64,000 nucleotides of DNA from Winogradskyella eximia (GTDB lineage Bacteria > Bacteroidota > Bacteroidia > Flavobacteriales > Flavobacteriaceae): the NCBI RefSeq assembly GCF_003386165.1, contig NZ_QRDV01000001.1, forward strand, positions 496,001-560,000, written 5' to 3'. Under the pieces are notes generated by a model. The model did not search any database. It was not told the origin of the DNA and saw only the letters and a program-made list of their open reading frames with translations. The position numbers and the translations under genes were made by a program. Of this stretch, positions 26,703 through 36,762 are shown piece by piece. Numbering within the stretch: the first letter of the stretch is position 1; each line of letters begins with the position of its first letter.

Positions 26703-27881
26703 TTATTTAAAGGCATTTAAGCCAGTAATATCCAATCCTGTAATAAGTAAATGAATATCATGTGTGCCTTCATAAGTAATTACACTTTCGAGGTTCATAG
26801 AATGACGCATAATAGAATATTCGCCAGAGATTCCCATACCTCCAAGCATCTGTCTTGCTTCTCGTGCAATGTTAATTGCCATTTCAACATTATTACGTTT
26901 TGCCATAGAAATTTGTGCTGAGGTTGCAGTACCTGCTTCTCTCATTACACCAAGTCGCCACGCTAATAATTGAGCTTTAGTGATTTCGGTAATCATTTCA
27001 GCTAATTTCTTTTGTTGTAGTTGAAATTGTCCAATTGGCTTGCCAAATTGCATACGTTCTTTACTATAACGTAAAGCGGTATCGTAACAATCCATTGCTG
27101 CACCAATTGCTCCCCAAGCAATACCAAAACGTGCTGAATCTAAACATCCTAATGGTGCTCCTAATCCAGATTTGTTTGGTAATAAGTTCTCTTTAGGGAC
27201 TTTTACATTATCAAAAATAAGTTCACCAGTAGCAGAAGCTCTAAGTGACCATTTGTTGTGTGTTTCTGGTGTAGAAAAACCTTCCATACCACGTTCTACA
27301 ACTAAACCATGAATTCGTCCTTCTTCATTTTTAGCCCAAACTACAGCAACGTCGCAAAATGGTGAATTACTAATCCACATTTTAGCTCCATTTAAAAGAT
27401 AATGGTCACCCATATCTTTAAAGTTAGTTGTCATGCCTCCAGGATTAGAACCATGATCTGGTTCTGTTAATCCAAAAGAACCAATCCATTCACCTGATGC
27501 TAATTTTGGTAAGTATTTTTGGCGTTGCTCTTCGTTTCCGTATTTCCAAATAGGATACATTACTAAAGACGACTGAACAGACGCTGTGCTACGAACACCT
27601 GAATCACCACGTTCAATTTCTTGCATTATTAAACCATAAGAAATTTGGTCTAAGCCTGCACCTCCATATTCTTCTGGAATATAAGGTCCAAAAGCACCTA
27701 TATCAGCTAAGCCTTTTACAATTTGTTTTGGGAATTCAGCTTTTTGAGCATATTCCTCAATGATAGGTGAGACATCACGTTTTACCCATTCTCTTGCAGC
27801 ATCGCGCACTAACTTGTGCTCTTCTGTAAGTAATTCATCAAGATTATAATAATCTGGTGCTTCGAATAAATCTGGTTTCAT
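26703..27881 (-). CDS. gcdH: Acyl-CoA dehydrogenase, glutaryl-CoA dehydrogenase type
   Basis: FAD flavoenzyme of 392 residues. The family signatures GSFGLTEPDHGSNPGGM (near residue 135) and QMLGGMGISGEYSIMRH (near 342) are present, and the catalytic glutamate is in TYEGTHDIH (near 370). The overall pattern is that of glutaryl-CoA dehydrogenase, which oxidises and decarboxylates glutaryl-CoA to crotonyl-CoA in lysine and tryptophan breakdown. Other short-chain acyl-CoA dehydrogenases are possible, and no degradation partners lie next to it. Monocistronic. Confidence 0.85.
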   Translation of the reverse strand: MKPDLFEAPDYYNLDELLTEEHKLVRDAAREWVKRDVSPIIEEYAQKAEFPKQIVKGLADIGAFGPYIPEEYGGAGLDQISYGLIMQEIERGDSGVRSTASVQSSLVMYPIWKYGNEEQRQKYLPKLASGEWIGSFGLTEPDHGSNPGGMTTNFKDMGDHYLLNGAKMWISNSPFCDVAVVWAKNEEGRIHGLVVERGMEGFSTPETHNKWSLRASATGELIFDNVKVPKENLLPNKSGLGAPLGCLDSARFGIAWGAIGAAMDCYDTALRYSKERMQFGKPIGQFQLQQKKLAEMITEITKAQLLAWRLGVMREAGTATSAQISMAKRNNVEMAINIAREARQMLGGMGISGEYSIMRHSMNLESVITYEGTHDIHLLITGLDITGLNAFK

Positions 27882-27992
27882 TCTAATTTTGTTATTTATA
27901 ACTTCTAATTCTGAGAAATTATCAAAATAGAAGGTGTTATTTTATAAGTTTAACAAAAGTAACGAAAACGATAGCATTGCCCAACAATAGAT

Positions 27993-28709
27993 TTACATTT
28001 TCAGATAAAAATCTTTGGTGAGATTAATATAATCTTCTGTGTATTGATGACGCTCGGTTTCAATAATTAATTCTGAAATTTTAATTGGACTTTCTGAATA
28101 AGAGAATTCTATGAGACTTCTTTTAATATCCGATTTTTCATTTCCTCTAACTCTCAGGATGCGATTAGGGAAAAGATCAATTAGACTTGCTTCTTCAATA
28201 TACTTTTCTTCGTCTTTAAATGGAAGAACTATAGAAAACTTGCCTTTTTCGGATAAAAAATTTATAACAGCAAAAATAATATGTTCCAATGGCATCGCAT
28301 CACTAAAACGAGCTATGTCTCTAGCGCTGTCTTTTGTTTTGTAATCTTCTGTGTAAAATGGAGGGTTACAAATAATAAGATCAAATTTTTCATCTACAGC
28401 TTCAATATATTCTAATAGAGAGGCATGAAAGCAAAACAAACGGTCTGCCCAAGGTGAGTTTTCAAAATTTTCTGCGCATTGTTCAAAGGCATCATCATCT
28501 ATTTCTATGGCTTCAATTTGATCTGCATGGCATCTTTGGGCTATCATTAGGCTAAGAATACCTGTGCCAGCTCCAATGTCTAAAACATTATAAGGATTAT
28601 GCTCAACAGAAGTCCAAGCTCCAAGTAGCACTCCGTCCGTGCCAATTTTCATGGCACAACGCTCTTGATTAACTGTAAATTCTTTGAATTTAAAAGGAAG
28701 AGAACTCAT
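27993..28709 (-). CDS. yfiC: tRNA1(Val) (adenine(37)-N6)-methyltransferase
   Basis: SAM-dependent N6-adenine methyltransferase of 238 residues acting on A37 of tRNA-Val. The N-terminal FTVNQERCAMKIGTDGVLLG block is characteristic of the family, motif I is VLDIGAGTGILSL near residue 42, and the N6-adenine catalytic motif NPPFY is near 118. It overlaps the rimM stop codon by one base (TAATG on the minus strand), so it is translationally coupled to rimM. Both genes act on translation RNAs. Confidence 0.9.
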   Translation of the reverse strand: MSSLPFKFKEFTVNQERCAMKIGTDGVLLGAWTSVEHNPYNVLDIGAGTGILSLMIAQRCHADQIEAIEIDDDAFEQCAENFENSPWADRLFCFHASLLEYIEAVDEKFDLIICNPPFYTEDYKTKDSARDIARFSDAMPLEHIIFAVINFLSEKGKFSIVLPFKDEEKYIEEASLIDLFPNRILRVRGNEKSDIKRSLIEFSYSESPIKISELIIETERHQYTEDYINLTKDFYLKM

Positions 28710-29239
28710 TATTCTTCGAGATATAAATCAATTAATCCTTCTGGCGTGTTAACCTCAATGGTTTTGTTTTCTCGATCTACTTTATCTATAAATTCATCAT
28801 TCATAGGAATTAAAATTTCAATACCATCTCTGTCAATTTCAAAAAGAGCTTGAGCTGTAGAATCATTTATTCCTGTAATCATACCAACATGTCCAAAGTT
28901 TTTATCTTTTATAGAAAAACCAATAACTTCATGAAAATAAAATTTATCGCCTTCTAGTTTTGGAAGTAATTCTAAAGGTAAGTATAGCTCTGTTTTAATT
29001 AATGCATCTGCATCTGCTTCAGTATCTACATCTTCAAACTTTAACCGAAGCAAATCGGATTTGTGTAATTGTGAAGACTCCACAAAGAAAGGGACTAAGT
29101 TTCCTCTTAGATCAACAAAAATAGCCTCTAAGCTATCGTATAAATCGGGTTCATCAGTATCTAGTTTTGCTAAAAGCTCTCCTTTAAAACTATATTTCGA
29201 TACAATCTTTCCTAAATAAAAACAATCTTCTTTTTTCAT
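28709..29239 (-). CDS. rimM: Ribosome maturation factor RimM
   Basis: Factor of 176 residues that binds S19 and assists 30S head assembly. The N-terminal RimM beta-barrel (YLGKIVSKYSFKGEL, residues 8-22) is followed by the PRC-barrel (about 95-176, FHEVIGFSIKD). It lies downstream of rpsP, as in many bacteria. A strong terminator separates the two (29332-29365), so rimM may depend on read-through or its own promoter. The roughly 90-base leader contains a 7-bp inverted repeat. Confidence 0.95.
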   Translation of the reverse strand: MKKEDCFYLGKIVSKYSFKGELLAKLDTDEPDLYDSLEAIFVDLRGNLVPFFVESSQLHKSDLLRLKFEDVDTEADADALIKTELYLPLELLPKLEGDKFYFHEVIGFSIKDKNFGHVGMITGINDSTAQALFEIDRDGIEILIPMNDEFIDKVDRENKTIEVNTPEGLIDLYLEE

Positions 29240-29331
29240 TTTCCTAGTCTGTCAGTTCAAACGCAGTCGTGAATAATAATAAATGCCAATCAATAATTAC
29301 ATCTCGACTGCACGCGATGTGACATTTTTGG

Positions 29332-29365
29332 TAATAAAAAAACCCAGACCATAATAGCCTGGGTT
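29332..29365 (-). terminator. Terminator after rpsP
   Basis: AACCCAG and CTGGGTT arms (29341-29347 and 29359-29365) are followed on the minus strand by TTTTTTTATT, 23 bases after the rpsP stop and before rimM. Confidence 0.8.
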
Positions 29366-29387
29366 AAAAGTATAAAAAATAATTTTT

Positions 29388-29888
29388 TTATTCTTCTTCG
29401 TTTGAAGCTGCTGTTTCTTCAGTAGCCGCTTCTTCAACAACTGGTGTTGCTGCAGCGATACGTGCTTCATTTACAGCTTTTTCAGCTTCTAATGCTTTAG
29501 CTTTAGTGTCAGCGTCTGCTTTAGATAAGCCATCTGATTTTGCTGCTACTTTAGCTGCTTTTTCTTCTAACCAAGCGTTGAATTTTGTTTCAGCTTGCTC
29601 TTCAGTTAATGCACCTTTTCTAACTCCACCAGCTAAATGATTTTTTAGCATTGCTCCTTTATAAGATAAAATTGCTTTTGCAGTGTCGGTTGGTTGTGCA
29701 CCATTTTGTAACCATTGTACAGCTCCGTCAACATTTAATTCAATTGTTGCAGGATTTGTGTTTGGATTGTAAGCACCTAATTTCTCTAGGTATTTACCAT
29801 CTCTTTTAGAGCGTGAATCCGCTGCTACGATCCAGTAATAAGGTTTTCCTTTTTTACCGTGTCTTTGTAATCTAATTTTTACAGGCAT
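29388..29888 (-). CDS. rpsP: 30S ribosomal protein S16 with long C-terminal extension
   Basis: Ribosomal protein S16. The first 80 or so residues are the conserved core ([20 protein letters not shown], then the [17 protein letters not shown] block). The protein is 166 residues, about double the 80-90 of most bacteria. The added tail is Ala/Glu/Lys-rich and ends in an acidic run; such tails are common in Bacteroidota S16. A good promoter (29935-29968) precedes it and a terminator follows. Confidence 0.97.
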   Translation of the reverse strand: MPVKIRLQRHGKKGKPYYWIVAADSRSKRDGKYLEKLGAYNPNTNPATIELNVDGAVQWLQNGAQPTDTAKAILSYKGAMLKNHLAGGVRKGALTEEQAETKFNAWLEEKAAKVAAKSDGLSKADADTKAKALEAEKAVNEARIAAATPVVEEAATEETAASNEEE

Positions 29889-29934
29889 AATAATTAATTA
29901 ATGAGGTTCTCGACCTCTGTTATTAATAAGGGCG

Positions 29935-29968
29935 CAAAGATACTATATTTTTTTGGTTTAGAATGCAA
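29935..29968 (-). promoter_or_regulatory. rpsP promoter
   Basis: On the minus strand, TTG (29968-29966) and TATCTTTG (29942-29935) are separated by 23 bases, matching the flavobacterial -33/-7 pattern, 46 bases before the rpsP start. Confidence 0.65.
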
Positions 29969-30100
29969 CTAATTGTTTTTTAGGAAAAAGTAAAGGTTTA
30001 GTTGAGTTCTTACTAGTGATTTATTGCGTTTTAGCGAAAAGAAAATATCAAGAGAGCGACAATATTAAAAATTATTATACTTTTGATATTCTTGTTTCGC

Positions 30101-30108
30101 TATATTTG
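30101..30108 (+). promoter_or_regulatory. -7 element of the acidic lipoprotein gene
   Basis: TATATTTG fits TAnnTTTG, 29 bases before the start. A second match, TACTTTTG, lies at 30078-30085, so two overlapping promoters are possible. Confidence 0.55.
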
Positions 30109-30137
30109 GGGCAAAGATAAAAATTACCTTTTAGAAT

Positions 30138-31391
30138 ATGAAAAAACTAATCCTCTTAACGCTTGTTTTTCTAACAGTATTTAGTTGTGGTGATGAAGTT
30201 GAGTTTAATTCACCTGCACTTCAAGGCTCTTATAATAATCAACTTTGGAGAGCTAAATCTTTTGGAGCAAGAATAAATGAAACAGGTGCTTTAACCATTA
30301 AAGGAATCAATAACGCTGAAACTTTAGAATTGTTTTTACCTTCTGCATCAGTTGGTTTATATTACTTAGGAGATGTTGATTCAATGGAGGCAAGGTTTAC
30401 TGCAGCTGATGGTACAGTATATTCTACTAATAATTCTAATGGTTCTCCATATCCTGATTATGGTGAAATTAGACTAACCGAGATTTTAAATAATACATTT
30501 TCAGGAACGTTTCGTTTTAATGCCTATAGTGAATCTGGTGATGTTGTTAATTTTACTGGTGGAACTACTGAAGGATTTAATGGTGATACTAATCCTCCGA
30601 TTTATGGTGGGATATTTTATAGAGTTCCATTGTTATCTGGAACGATTCCTTTAGATCCTATAGTATGTGAGGATGTTATTATTTTGGTAAATGAAGCTGA
30701 AGGAGCATATGAAGCAGCAACTTCTGAAAATTTAGAGTTTATAATTAAAGCAGATTTTGAAGCCGCTTGTAGTAATTATATAGCAGCATTAAATAATCAA
30801 CGTGATTTTTGTGGAGATATTAACGGAACGATACAAACCATTATAGATGATTTGGGAAGTTGTGTAATGTCTTGTGAAGATGCAACGAGTAATGTAACTG
30901 AAGCAGAATCGCAATATGTGACAGCTAACATCGGTAATTTTAATGATAAGTGCGCACAATACTTGTTTTATTTACAAGAGCAAATAGAGATTTGTGGAGA
31001 TGAAGATGGCAGTATCCAAGCTATAATAGATGATTTAGATTGTGGAGATGAAGATAGTGATGGTATTCCTAACGTATTTGAAAACTTTAATGGTGATGTA
31101 GACGGTAATTTAGATGATCCAGGAGATGATTCAGATGGTGATGGTATTTTTAATTATTTAGATAATGATGATGATGGTGATGGTATTTTAACACAATATG
31201 AAGCAGTAGACTTAGATGGTAATCCAATTGATACAGATGGTGATGGCGACTTCGATTATTTAGATAATGATGACGATGGTGATGGTATTTTAACTATCAA
31301 CGAAAATGCAGATCCAAATGGAGACGGTAATCCTGATGATGCCGTTGATACAGATGGTGATGGAGTGCCAGATTATTTACAGCCTCTATAG
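30138..31391 (+). CDS. DUF6252-like lipoprotein with duplicated Cys module and Ca-binding repeats
   Basis: Exported lipoprotein of 417 residues with a lipobox at TVFSC (Cys about 17). Residues 20-170 resemble DUF6252 (ALTIKG and the GTFRFNAYS beta segments). Residues about 175-302 hold two copies of a Cys-containing module, each beginning CED and ending CGD-x-(D/N)G(T/S)IQ-x-IIDDL. The C-terminus (about 303-410) is Asp-rich thrombospondin type 3-like repeats (DSDGDGI, DTDGDGV) expected to bind calcium. No T9SS domain is present. The likely role is a surface-exposed binding or spacer protein; the ligand is unknown. Confidence 0.75.
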   Translation: MKKLILLTLVFLTVFSCGDEVEFNSPALQGSYNNQLWRAKSFGARINETGALTIKGINNAETLELFLPSASVGLYYLGDVDSMEARFTAADGTVYSTNNSNGSPYPDYGEIRLTEILNNTFSGTFRFNAYSESGDVVNFTGGTTEGFNGDTNPPIYGGIFYRVPLLSGTIPLDPIVCEDVIILVNEAEGAYEAATSENLEFIIKADFEAACSNYIAALNNQRDFCGDINGTIQTIIDDLGSCVMSCEDATSNVTEAESQYVTANIGNFNDKCAQYLFYLQEQIEICGDEDGSIQAIIDDLDCGDEDSDGIPNVFENFNGDVDGNLDDPGDDSDGDGIFNYLDNDDDGDGILTQYEAVDLDGNPIDTDGDGDFDYLDNDDDGDGILTINENADPNGDGNPDDAVDTDGDGVPDYLQPL

Positions 31392-31416
31392 AAATTATTA
31401 AATTATAAATTATACA

Positions 31417-31449
31417 AGCGCTATTCAAAATTGAGTAGCGCTTTTTTTA
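31417..31449 (+). terminator. Terminator of the acidic lipoprotein gene
   Basis: AGCGCTA (31417-31423) pairs with TAGCGCT (31436-31442), followed by TTTTTT, 26 bases after the stop. Confidence 0.8.
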
Positions 31450-31618
31450 TGTTCAAAACTCTTTATAATTTCATTTCAGAAAAGTGCAAATTCTATGTAA
31501 TTTTATATGCTAACTTTTTGAAGAATAGAATTGTAATTTTTACTGATTAGAAGCGTTTTATGCTTTAATGTCCTTGCAGTAAAATTCACTACTTAATAGA
31601 AAAACGACAGAACAACAC

Positions 31619-34600
31619 ATGTATTTAATATTCGATACCGAAACCACAGGATTACCAAAACGCTGGGATGCACCAATTACAGATACTGATAATTGGCCAA
31701 GATGTATTCAGATTGCTTGGCAATTGCATGATGGTATGGGAAATTGTATTGAGCATCAAGATTATTTAGTAAAGCCAGAAGGCTTTAATATTCCTTATGA
31801 TGCCGAAAAAATTCATGGCATTTCAACGGAATTAGCGCAAGAACAAGGTGTGTCACTTTCAGAAGTTTTAGAGAAATTTAATGCTGCCTTATCTAAAACG
31901 AAATTTGTTGTTGGTCAGAATGTAAAGTTCGATTTAAATATTATGGGTGCGGAGTTTGTACGCGAAAACGTCACAAACCAACTTCAGGAATTACCAGTTT
32001 TAGACACTTGTACAGAACACACAGCAAGCTTATGTCAGTTGCCAGGTGGACGTTACGGAAAGTTTAAATTACCAACTTTAACAGAGTTACACGAGTACTT
32101 ATTTAACAAACCATTTTCTGAGGCACATAACGCCACAGCCGATGTTGAAGCAACCACACGTTGTTTTTTAGAATTAATAAGACGCAAACAATACACCAAA
32201 GAACAATTAGATGTAGAGCCAGAATATTTTGAGAATTTCACGCAAGAAAATCCTGCCGAAATTCAACTTATTGGTTTAAAACATATCAATCTTAAGAAGG
32301 AAAGTGCTAAGATTAATGCACGCCTTCAAAAAGAACAAGCGGTTACTACTACCATTGATAAAGAAGCAGCATCACAAGTTAAGGATGTTGATTTTGCACA
32401 TTTACATAACCATTCCCAGTATTCCATTCTTCAATCGACGATTAGTGTTAAAGATTTGGTGGCTGCAGCCGCTAGAGAAAACATGCCAGCAGTTGCGATG
32501 ACGGATCACGGAAATATGATGGGAGCCTTTCACTTTGTGACTGCGGTTAACAATCATAACAAAGGTGTAAAAGCACAACATAAACAAGCAGAAGAAGCCG
32601 GATTAGAAAAAAAAGGAAAAATTATAAAACCAATTATTGGTTGTGAGTTTTTTGTATGCGAAAATCATGCAGACAAAACCAGAAAAGATAATGGGTACCA
32701 AATTGTATTGATGGCTAAGAATAAAAAAGGCTATCACAATTTGGCGAAACTATCATCTGCAGCCTTTACAGATGGTTTTTATTATGTACCAAGAATTGAT
32801 AAAAAACTGATTGAACAGTACAAAGAAGACTTAATTTGTTTAACAGGAAATCTTTATGGTGAAGTACCAAGTAAGGTTTTAAATGTAGGTGAAAATCAGG
32901 CAGAAGAAGCCTTATTGTGGTGGAAAGAAACGTTTCAAGATGATTTGTATGTTGAAATAATGCGTCACAATCAAGAAGACGAAAATCGTGTGAATCCGGT
33001 ATTAATTCAATTGGCAAAAAAGCATGATGTTAAATTAGTCGCAACAAACAACACGTATTATGTAGATCAAGAAAATGCCAATGCACACGATATTTTGCTG
33101 TGTGTAAAAGACGGTGAAAAGCAAGCCACACCTATTGGTCGTGGTCGTGGTTATCGTTACGGTTTACCAAATCAAGAATATTACTTTAAGTCTTCAGAAG
33201 AAATGAAAGCACTCTTTAGAGATGTGCCAGAAGCGATTGTGAATATTCAAGAAGTAGTAGATAAGATTGAGCCGTATCAATTGGCTCGAGATGTATTATT
33301 ACCGGCTTTCGATATTCCTGAAGAATTTAAATTCGAAGAAGATTTAGCAGATAATGGTAAACGCGGTGAAAATGCATTTTTACGTCATTTAACTTATAAA
33401 GGTGCCAAAATCCGTTATGGTGATATTACACCAGAAATCGAAGAGCGTCTCGATTTTGAGCTAAGCGTTATTGAAAAAACAGGATATCCTGGTTACTTCT
33501 TAATTGTAGAAGATTTTATTCGCGAAGCCAGAAAAATGGATGTTTCCGTTGGTCCTGGTCGTGGATCTGCGGCAGGTTCAGTGGTTGCCTATTGTTTATG
33601 GATTACCAATATTGATCCCATTAAGTACGACTTACTTTTTGAGCGTTTCTTAAATCCAGATCGTGTAAGTATGCCAGATATTGATATCGATTTTGATGAT
33701 GAAGGTCGAGGTCGCGTGATGCAATATGTAATTGATAAATATGGTGCCAATCAAGTAGCACAGATTATTACTTACGGTACCATGGCTGCAAAATCTTCAA
33801 TTAGAGATACAGCCAGAGTTTTAGATTTACCTTTAAATGAAGCCGATCATATTGCGAAGTTAATTCCGTTGATGTCTAAACTTGGAAAGATTTTTGGACT
33901 TTCGGAAAAGGAATTAGCAAGTAAATTTAGGGCTGAAGATTTAGAAAAAATTAATGAACTCCTTAATATTTCTGATGGTGACGATTTACAAGCCGAAACC
34001 ATCAACCAAGCCAGAATCTTAGAAGGTTCGGTACGAAATACTGGTATTCATGCTTGTGGTGTAATTATTACACCAGGTGATATTACCAATTATGTGCCAG
34101 TAGCATTAGCTAAGGATTCTGATTTATATGTCACCCAATTTGATAACTCTGTTGTTGAGGATGCAGGTTTGTTGAAGATGGATTTCTTGGGATTAAAAAC
34201 CTTGACTTTAATTAAAGACACGGTAAAAATTGTAAAAGCCAAGCACGATATTTTGCTCGATCCAGAGAATTTTCCTTTGGATGATGTTAAAACTTACGAG
34301 TTGTTCCAACGTGGTGAAACGGTTGGTGTATTTCAGTATGAATCACCTGGAATGCAAAAACACATGAAGAATCTTAAACCTACGGTTTTTGATGATTTAA
34401 TTGCCATGAACGCCTTGTATCGTCCTGGTCCAATGGAGTATATTCCAAGTTTCATTGCGCGTAAACATGGTGATGAAGAGATTGTATACGATTTACCAGA
34501 AATGGAAGAGTACCTTAAAGAAACCTACGGAATTACAGTTTACCAAGAGCAAGTAATGCTTCTGTCTCAAAAGTTGGCCGATTTTACCAAAGGTGAAGCC

Positions 34601-35998
34601 GATGTTTTGAGGAAAGCGATGGGTAAAAAGCAGATTGCGGTTTTGGATAAAATGAAACCAAAATTTATTGAGCAAGCTGGAGCCAAAGGACTAGACAAAA
34701 CAAAACTAGAGAAGATTTGGAAGGATTGGGAAGCCTTTGCAAGTTACGCCTTTAACAAGTCGCACTCTACATGTTACGCTTGGATTGCTTACCAAACGGC
34801 GTATTTAAAAGCACATTACCCAGCAGAATATATGGCTGCGGTTCTGTCTAATAATATGAACGATATAAAATCCGTAACCTTCTTTATGGAAGAGTGTAAG
34901 CGGATGCGATTACCAGTTTTAGGACCAGATGTTAATGAGAGTTTTTACAAATTTTCAGTAAATAAAGATAATGCCGTTCGTTTTGGAATGGGAGCTATAA
35001 AAGGGGTTGGTCATGGAGCAGTTGAGACTATTGTAGACAACAGAAAAGAAGGAGGACACTATAAATCTATCTTCGATTTTGCCAAACGTATAGATTTGCG
35101 TGCTGCCAATAAAAGAGCCTTTGAAGGTTTAGCTAATGCAGGCGGTTTTGATTGTTGGGCAGATACGCACAGAGCGCAATATTTTGCAGACGAAGGTGAT
35201 GGTATCAGCTTCTTGGAAAAAGCAGTTAAGTATGGAGCCAAGCATCAGGAGAATGAAAATTCCGCACAAGTCAGTTTATTTGGTGCGGCAAGTGATGTTC
35301 AGATTGCAGAACCTGTTGTGCCTCCTTGTGAAGATTGGGGAACGATGGAGAAATTATCACGAGAACGCGAAGTGGTTGGGATTTACATTTCTGGTCATCC
35401 ACTAGATGATTTTAATATTGAAATGAAAACCTTCTGTAACGGAGTGGTAGCTCATTTTAATGATTTGGAAGCCATTGTAAATAAGGAAGTCACTTTTGGA
35501 GGTGTTGTCACCGATGTGCAACATCGTGTAAGTAAACAGGGTAAAGGTTGGGCTATTTTCACTATTGAAGATTATACTGATAGTTTTGAATTCCGAATTT
35601 TTGGAGAAGATTATTTAAAATTTAGACACTTCTTTGTTATTAATTCTTTCGTGTATGTCAGAGCTTTTGTGCGTGAAGGTTGGGTAAACAGAGATACAGG
35701 TAAAAAAGGGGATCCAAGGATTCAGTTTAATAGTTTTCAGTTGTTGCATGATGTTATGGATACTTATGCTAAAAAATTATCTATTCAATTAAACATTAAA
35801 GATTTAGAAAAAGATAAGATTTCTGTATTGTATGACTTGATAAAATTTCACGAAGGCAATCAAACCTTAAATTTTGTAGTGTATGATAATGCTGAAAAGA
35901 TAAAAGTACAGATGCCAAGCCGAAAAAATAAAATTAAGATTTCTCAAGAACTTTTACATAGTTTGAAAGAAAATGATGTAATGTATAAATTGAATTAA
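31619..35998 (+). CDS. dnaE: DNA polymerase III alpha subunit with fused N-terminal 3'-5' exonuclease
   Basis: Replicative polymerase of 1459 residues. Residues 1-190 are a DnaQ-like exonuclease with all motifs intact: FDTETTGL (ExoI, D6/E8), GQNVKFDLN near 100 (ExoII) and HNATADVEA near 172 (ExoIII). A PHP domain starts near 257 (HLHNHSQYS, MTDHGNM). The polymerase core has GPGRGSAAGS near 645 and the catalytic aspartates in PDIDIDFDDEG near 685. An OB fold lies near 1285-1340. The exonuclease fusion gives proofreading within the alpha chain, as in other Bacteroidota. It stands alone, flanked by unrelated accessory sequence on its 3' side. Confidence 0.96.
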   Translation: MYLIFDTETTGLPKRWDAPITDTDNWPRCIQIAWQLHDGMGNCIEHQDYLVKPEGFNIPYDAEKIHGISTELAQEQGVSLSEVLEKFNAALSKTKFVVGQNVKFDLNIMGAEFVRENVTNQLQELPVLDTCTEHTASLCQLPGGRYGKFKLPTLTELHEYLFNKPFSEAHNATADVEATTRCFLELIRRKQYTKEQLDVEPEYFENFTQENPAEIQLIGLKHINLKKESAKINARLQKEQAVTTTIDKEAASQVKDVDFAHLHNHSQYSILQSTISVKDLVAAAARENMPAVAMTDHGNMMGAFHFVTAVNNHNKGVKAQHKQAEEAGLEKKGKIIKPIIGCEFFVCENHADKTRKDNGYQIVLMAKNKKGYHNLAKLSSAAFTDGFYYVPRIDKKLIEQYKEDLICLTGNLYGEVPSKVLNVGENQAEEALLWWKETFQDDLYVEIMRHNQEDENRVNPVLIQLAKKHDVKLVATNNTYYVDQENANAHDILLCVKDGEKQATPIGRGRGYRYGLPNQEYYFKSSEEMKALFRDVPEAIVNIQEVVDKIEPYQLARDVLLPAFDIPEEFKFEEDLADNGKRGENAFLRHLTYKGAKIRYGDITPEIEERLDFELSVIEKTGYPGYFLIVEDFIREARKMDVSVGPGRGSAAGSVVAYCLWITNIDPIKYDLLFERFLNPDRVSMPDIDIDFDDEGRGRVMQYVIDKYGANQVAQIITYGTMAAKSSIRDTARVLDLPLNEADHIAKLIPLMSKLGKIFGLSEKELASKFRAEDLEKINELLNISDGDDLQAETINQARILEGSVRNTGIHACGVIITPGDITNYVPVALAKDSDLYVTQFDNSVVEDAGLLKMDFLGLKTLTLIKDTVKIVKAKHDILLDPENFPLDDVKTYELFQRGETVGVFQYESPGMQKHMKNLKPTVFDDLIAMNALYRPGPMEYIPSFIARKHGDEEIVYDLPEMEEYLKETYGITVYQEQVMLLSQKLADFTKGEADVLRKAMGKKQIAVLDKMKPKFIEQAGAKGLDKTKLEKIWKDWEAFASYAFNKSHSTCYAWIAYQTAYLKAHYPAEYMAAVLSNNMNDIKSVTFFMEECKRMRLPVLGPDVNESFYKFSVNKDNAVRFGMGAIKGVGHGAVETIVDNRKEGGHYKSIFDFAKRIDLRAANKRAFEGLANAGGFDCWADTHRAQYFADEGDGISFLEKAVKYGAKHQENENSAQVSLFGAASDVQIAEPVVPPCEDWGTMEKLSREREVVGIYISGHPLDDFNIEMKTFCNGVVAHFNDLEAIVNKEVTFGGVVTDVQHRVSKQGKGWAIFTIEDYTDSFEFRIFGEDYLKFRHFFVINSFVYVRAFVREGWVNRDTGKKGDPRIQFNSFQLLHDVMDTYAKKLSIQLNIKDLEKDKISVLYDLIKFHEGNQTLNFVVYDNAEKIKVQMPSRKNKIKISQELLHSLKENDVMYKLN

Positions 35999-36011
35999 AT
36001 ATTTAAGGCAT

Positions 36012-36049
36012 AACATGCATATATTTATGAGTTAGCCACAAGCTGAAAA
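36012..36049. repeat. 3' end of a cassette-type structured repeat (low confidence)
   Basis: The stretch ends with GTTAGCC, then 12 bases and an ATG. GTTAGCC is the exact reverse complement of GGCTAAC, which opens the element at 36626. This suggests a partial copy of the same kind of element, fused just after dnaE. Confidence 0.3.
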
Positions 36050-36607
36050 ATGACAACCGAGAAACAAATAGCATTAGGAAAAAAGACAGCTCTGATTTCA
36101 TTCATTATCGGAACTGCTATTTTTGGAATATATTTTTTGACATCTAATCGGCAATTACTTTTTGTCGGTTATGGATTTATAATTGTTGCAGGAATTTTTA
36201 ATATAATCATTCTGATTTTAATGCTGACAAAAGCAAATAGCGACTCTGAAAATCAAAAAAAACTACTAAAAACAAGCGGATTAATGCTTTTAAACATTCC
36301 GATTCTATTTATTTATGTTTGGTTCGCAATGTTGTTAATTGGGAATATGCGAATAACATTTACGAATACAACTGAAAATAAGCTGACTGAAATAAATATT
36401 ATTGGTTGCGAAACTGAATATATTGCAGAACTCGAACCGATCGAAAGTAAAACTGTTTGGGTCGGAATTACAGGTGATTGTTCAATTAATGTTGACTATC
36501 AAGAAAACGGAGAAAAAAAGAACGAAATTGTAGCTGGATATGTAACTGGTGGAATGGGACAAAAAATGAACCATAAAATTGGAGGAGAAAATCATTTGGA
36601 ATTTTAG
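36050..36607 (+). CDS. Hypothetical three-helix membrane protein
   Basis: Protein of 185 residues that I do not recognise. Three hydrophobic segments (about 14-32, 40-62 and 76-100) are followed by a roughly 80-residue soluble domain rich in Thr, Glu and Ile, probably beta-structured, with one Cys pair (about 119 and 141). It lies just after dnaE and before a structured repeat, with no operon partner. Wording of the codons (many TCT/GGA/ATT) is not sharply different from neighbours. It looks like an accessory gene carried with the repeats. Confidence 0.6.
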   Translation: MTTEKQIALGKKTALISFIIGTAIFGIYFLTSNRQLLFVGYGFIIVAGIFNIIILILMLTKANSDSENQKKLLKTSGLMLLNIPILFIYVWFAMLLIGNMRITFTNTTENKLTEINIIGCETEYIAELEPIESKTVWVGITGDCSINVDYQENGEKKNEIVAGYVTGGMGQKMNHKIGGENHLEF

Positions 36608-36625
36608 AACGGAAAAAAGCCAGAT

Positions 36626-36762
36626 GGCTAACACTGTATATAGTTTATTGTTGGTTCTAGCCTACTTACAGAAATCCTTGTGGATTTTCTATTCGGTTAG
36701 TATTTACTAATTAGGTACTTAAAACACGTAACTAACCATACGCAAAACAGTTCTAAACCACT
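36626..36762. repeat. Structured intergenic repeat, attC-like (copy A)
   Basis: It begins GGCTAAC and contains nested inverted repeats: AAATCC/GGATTT (36672-36687), TTAGTA/TACTAA (36697-36710) and GGTTAG/CTAACC (36695-36737). Its first 50 bases align with the element at 37302. It lies directly before the next gene's start, as attC sites do between gene cassettes. No integrase is present in the window. Confidence 0.4.
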
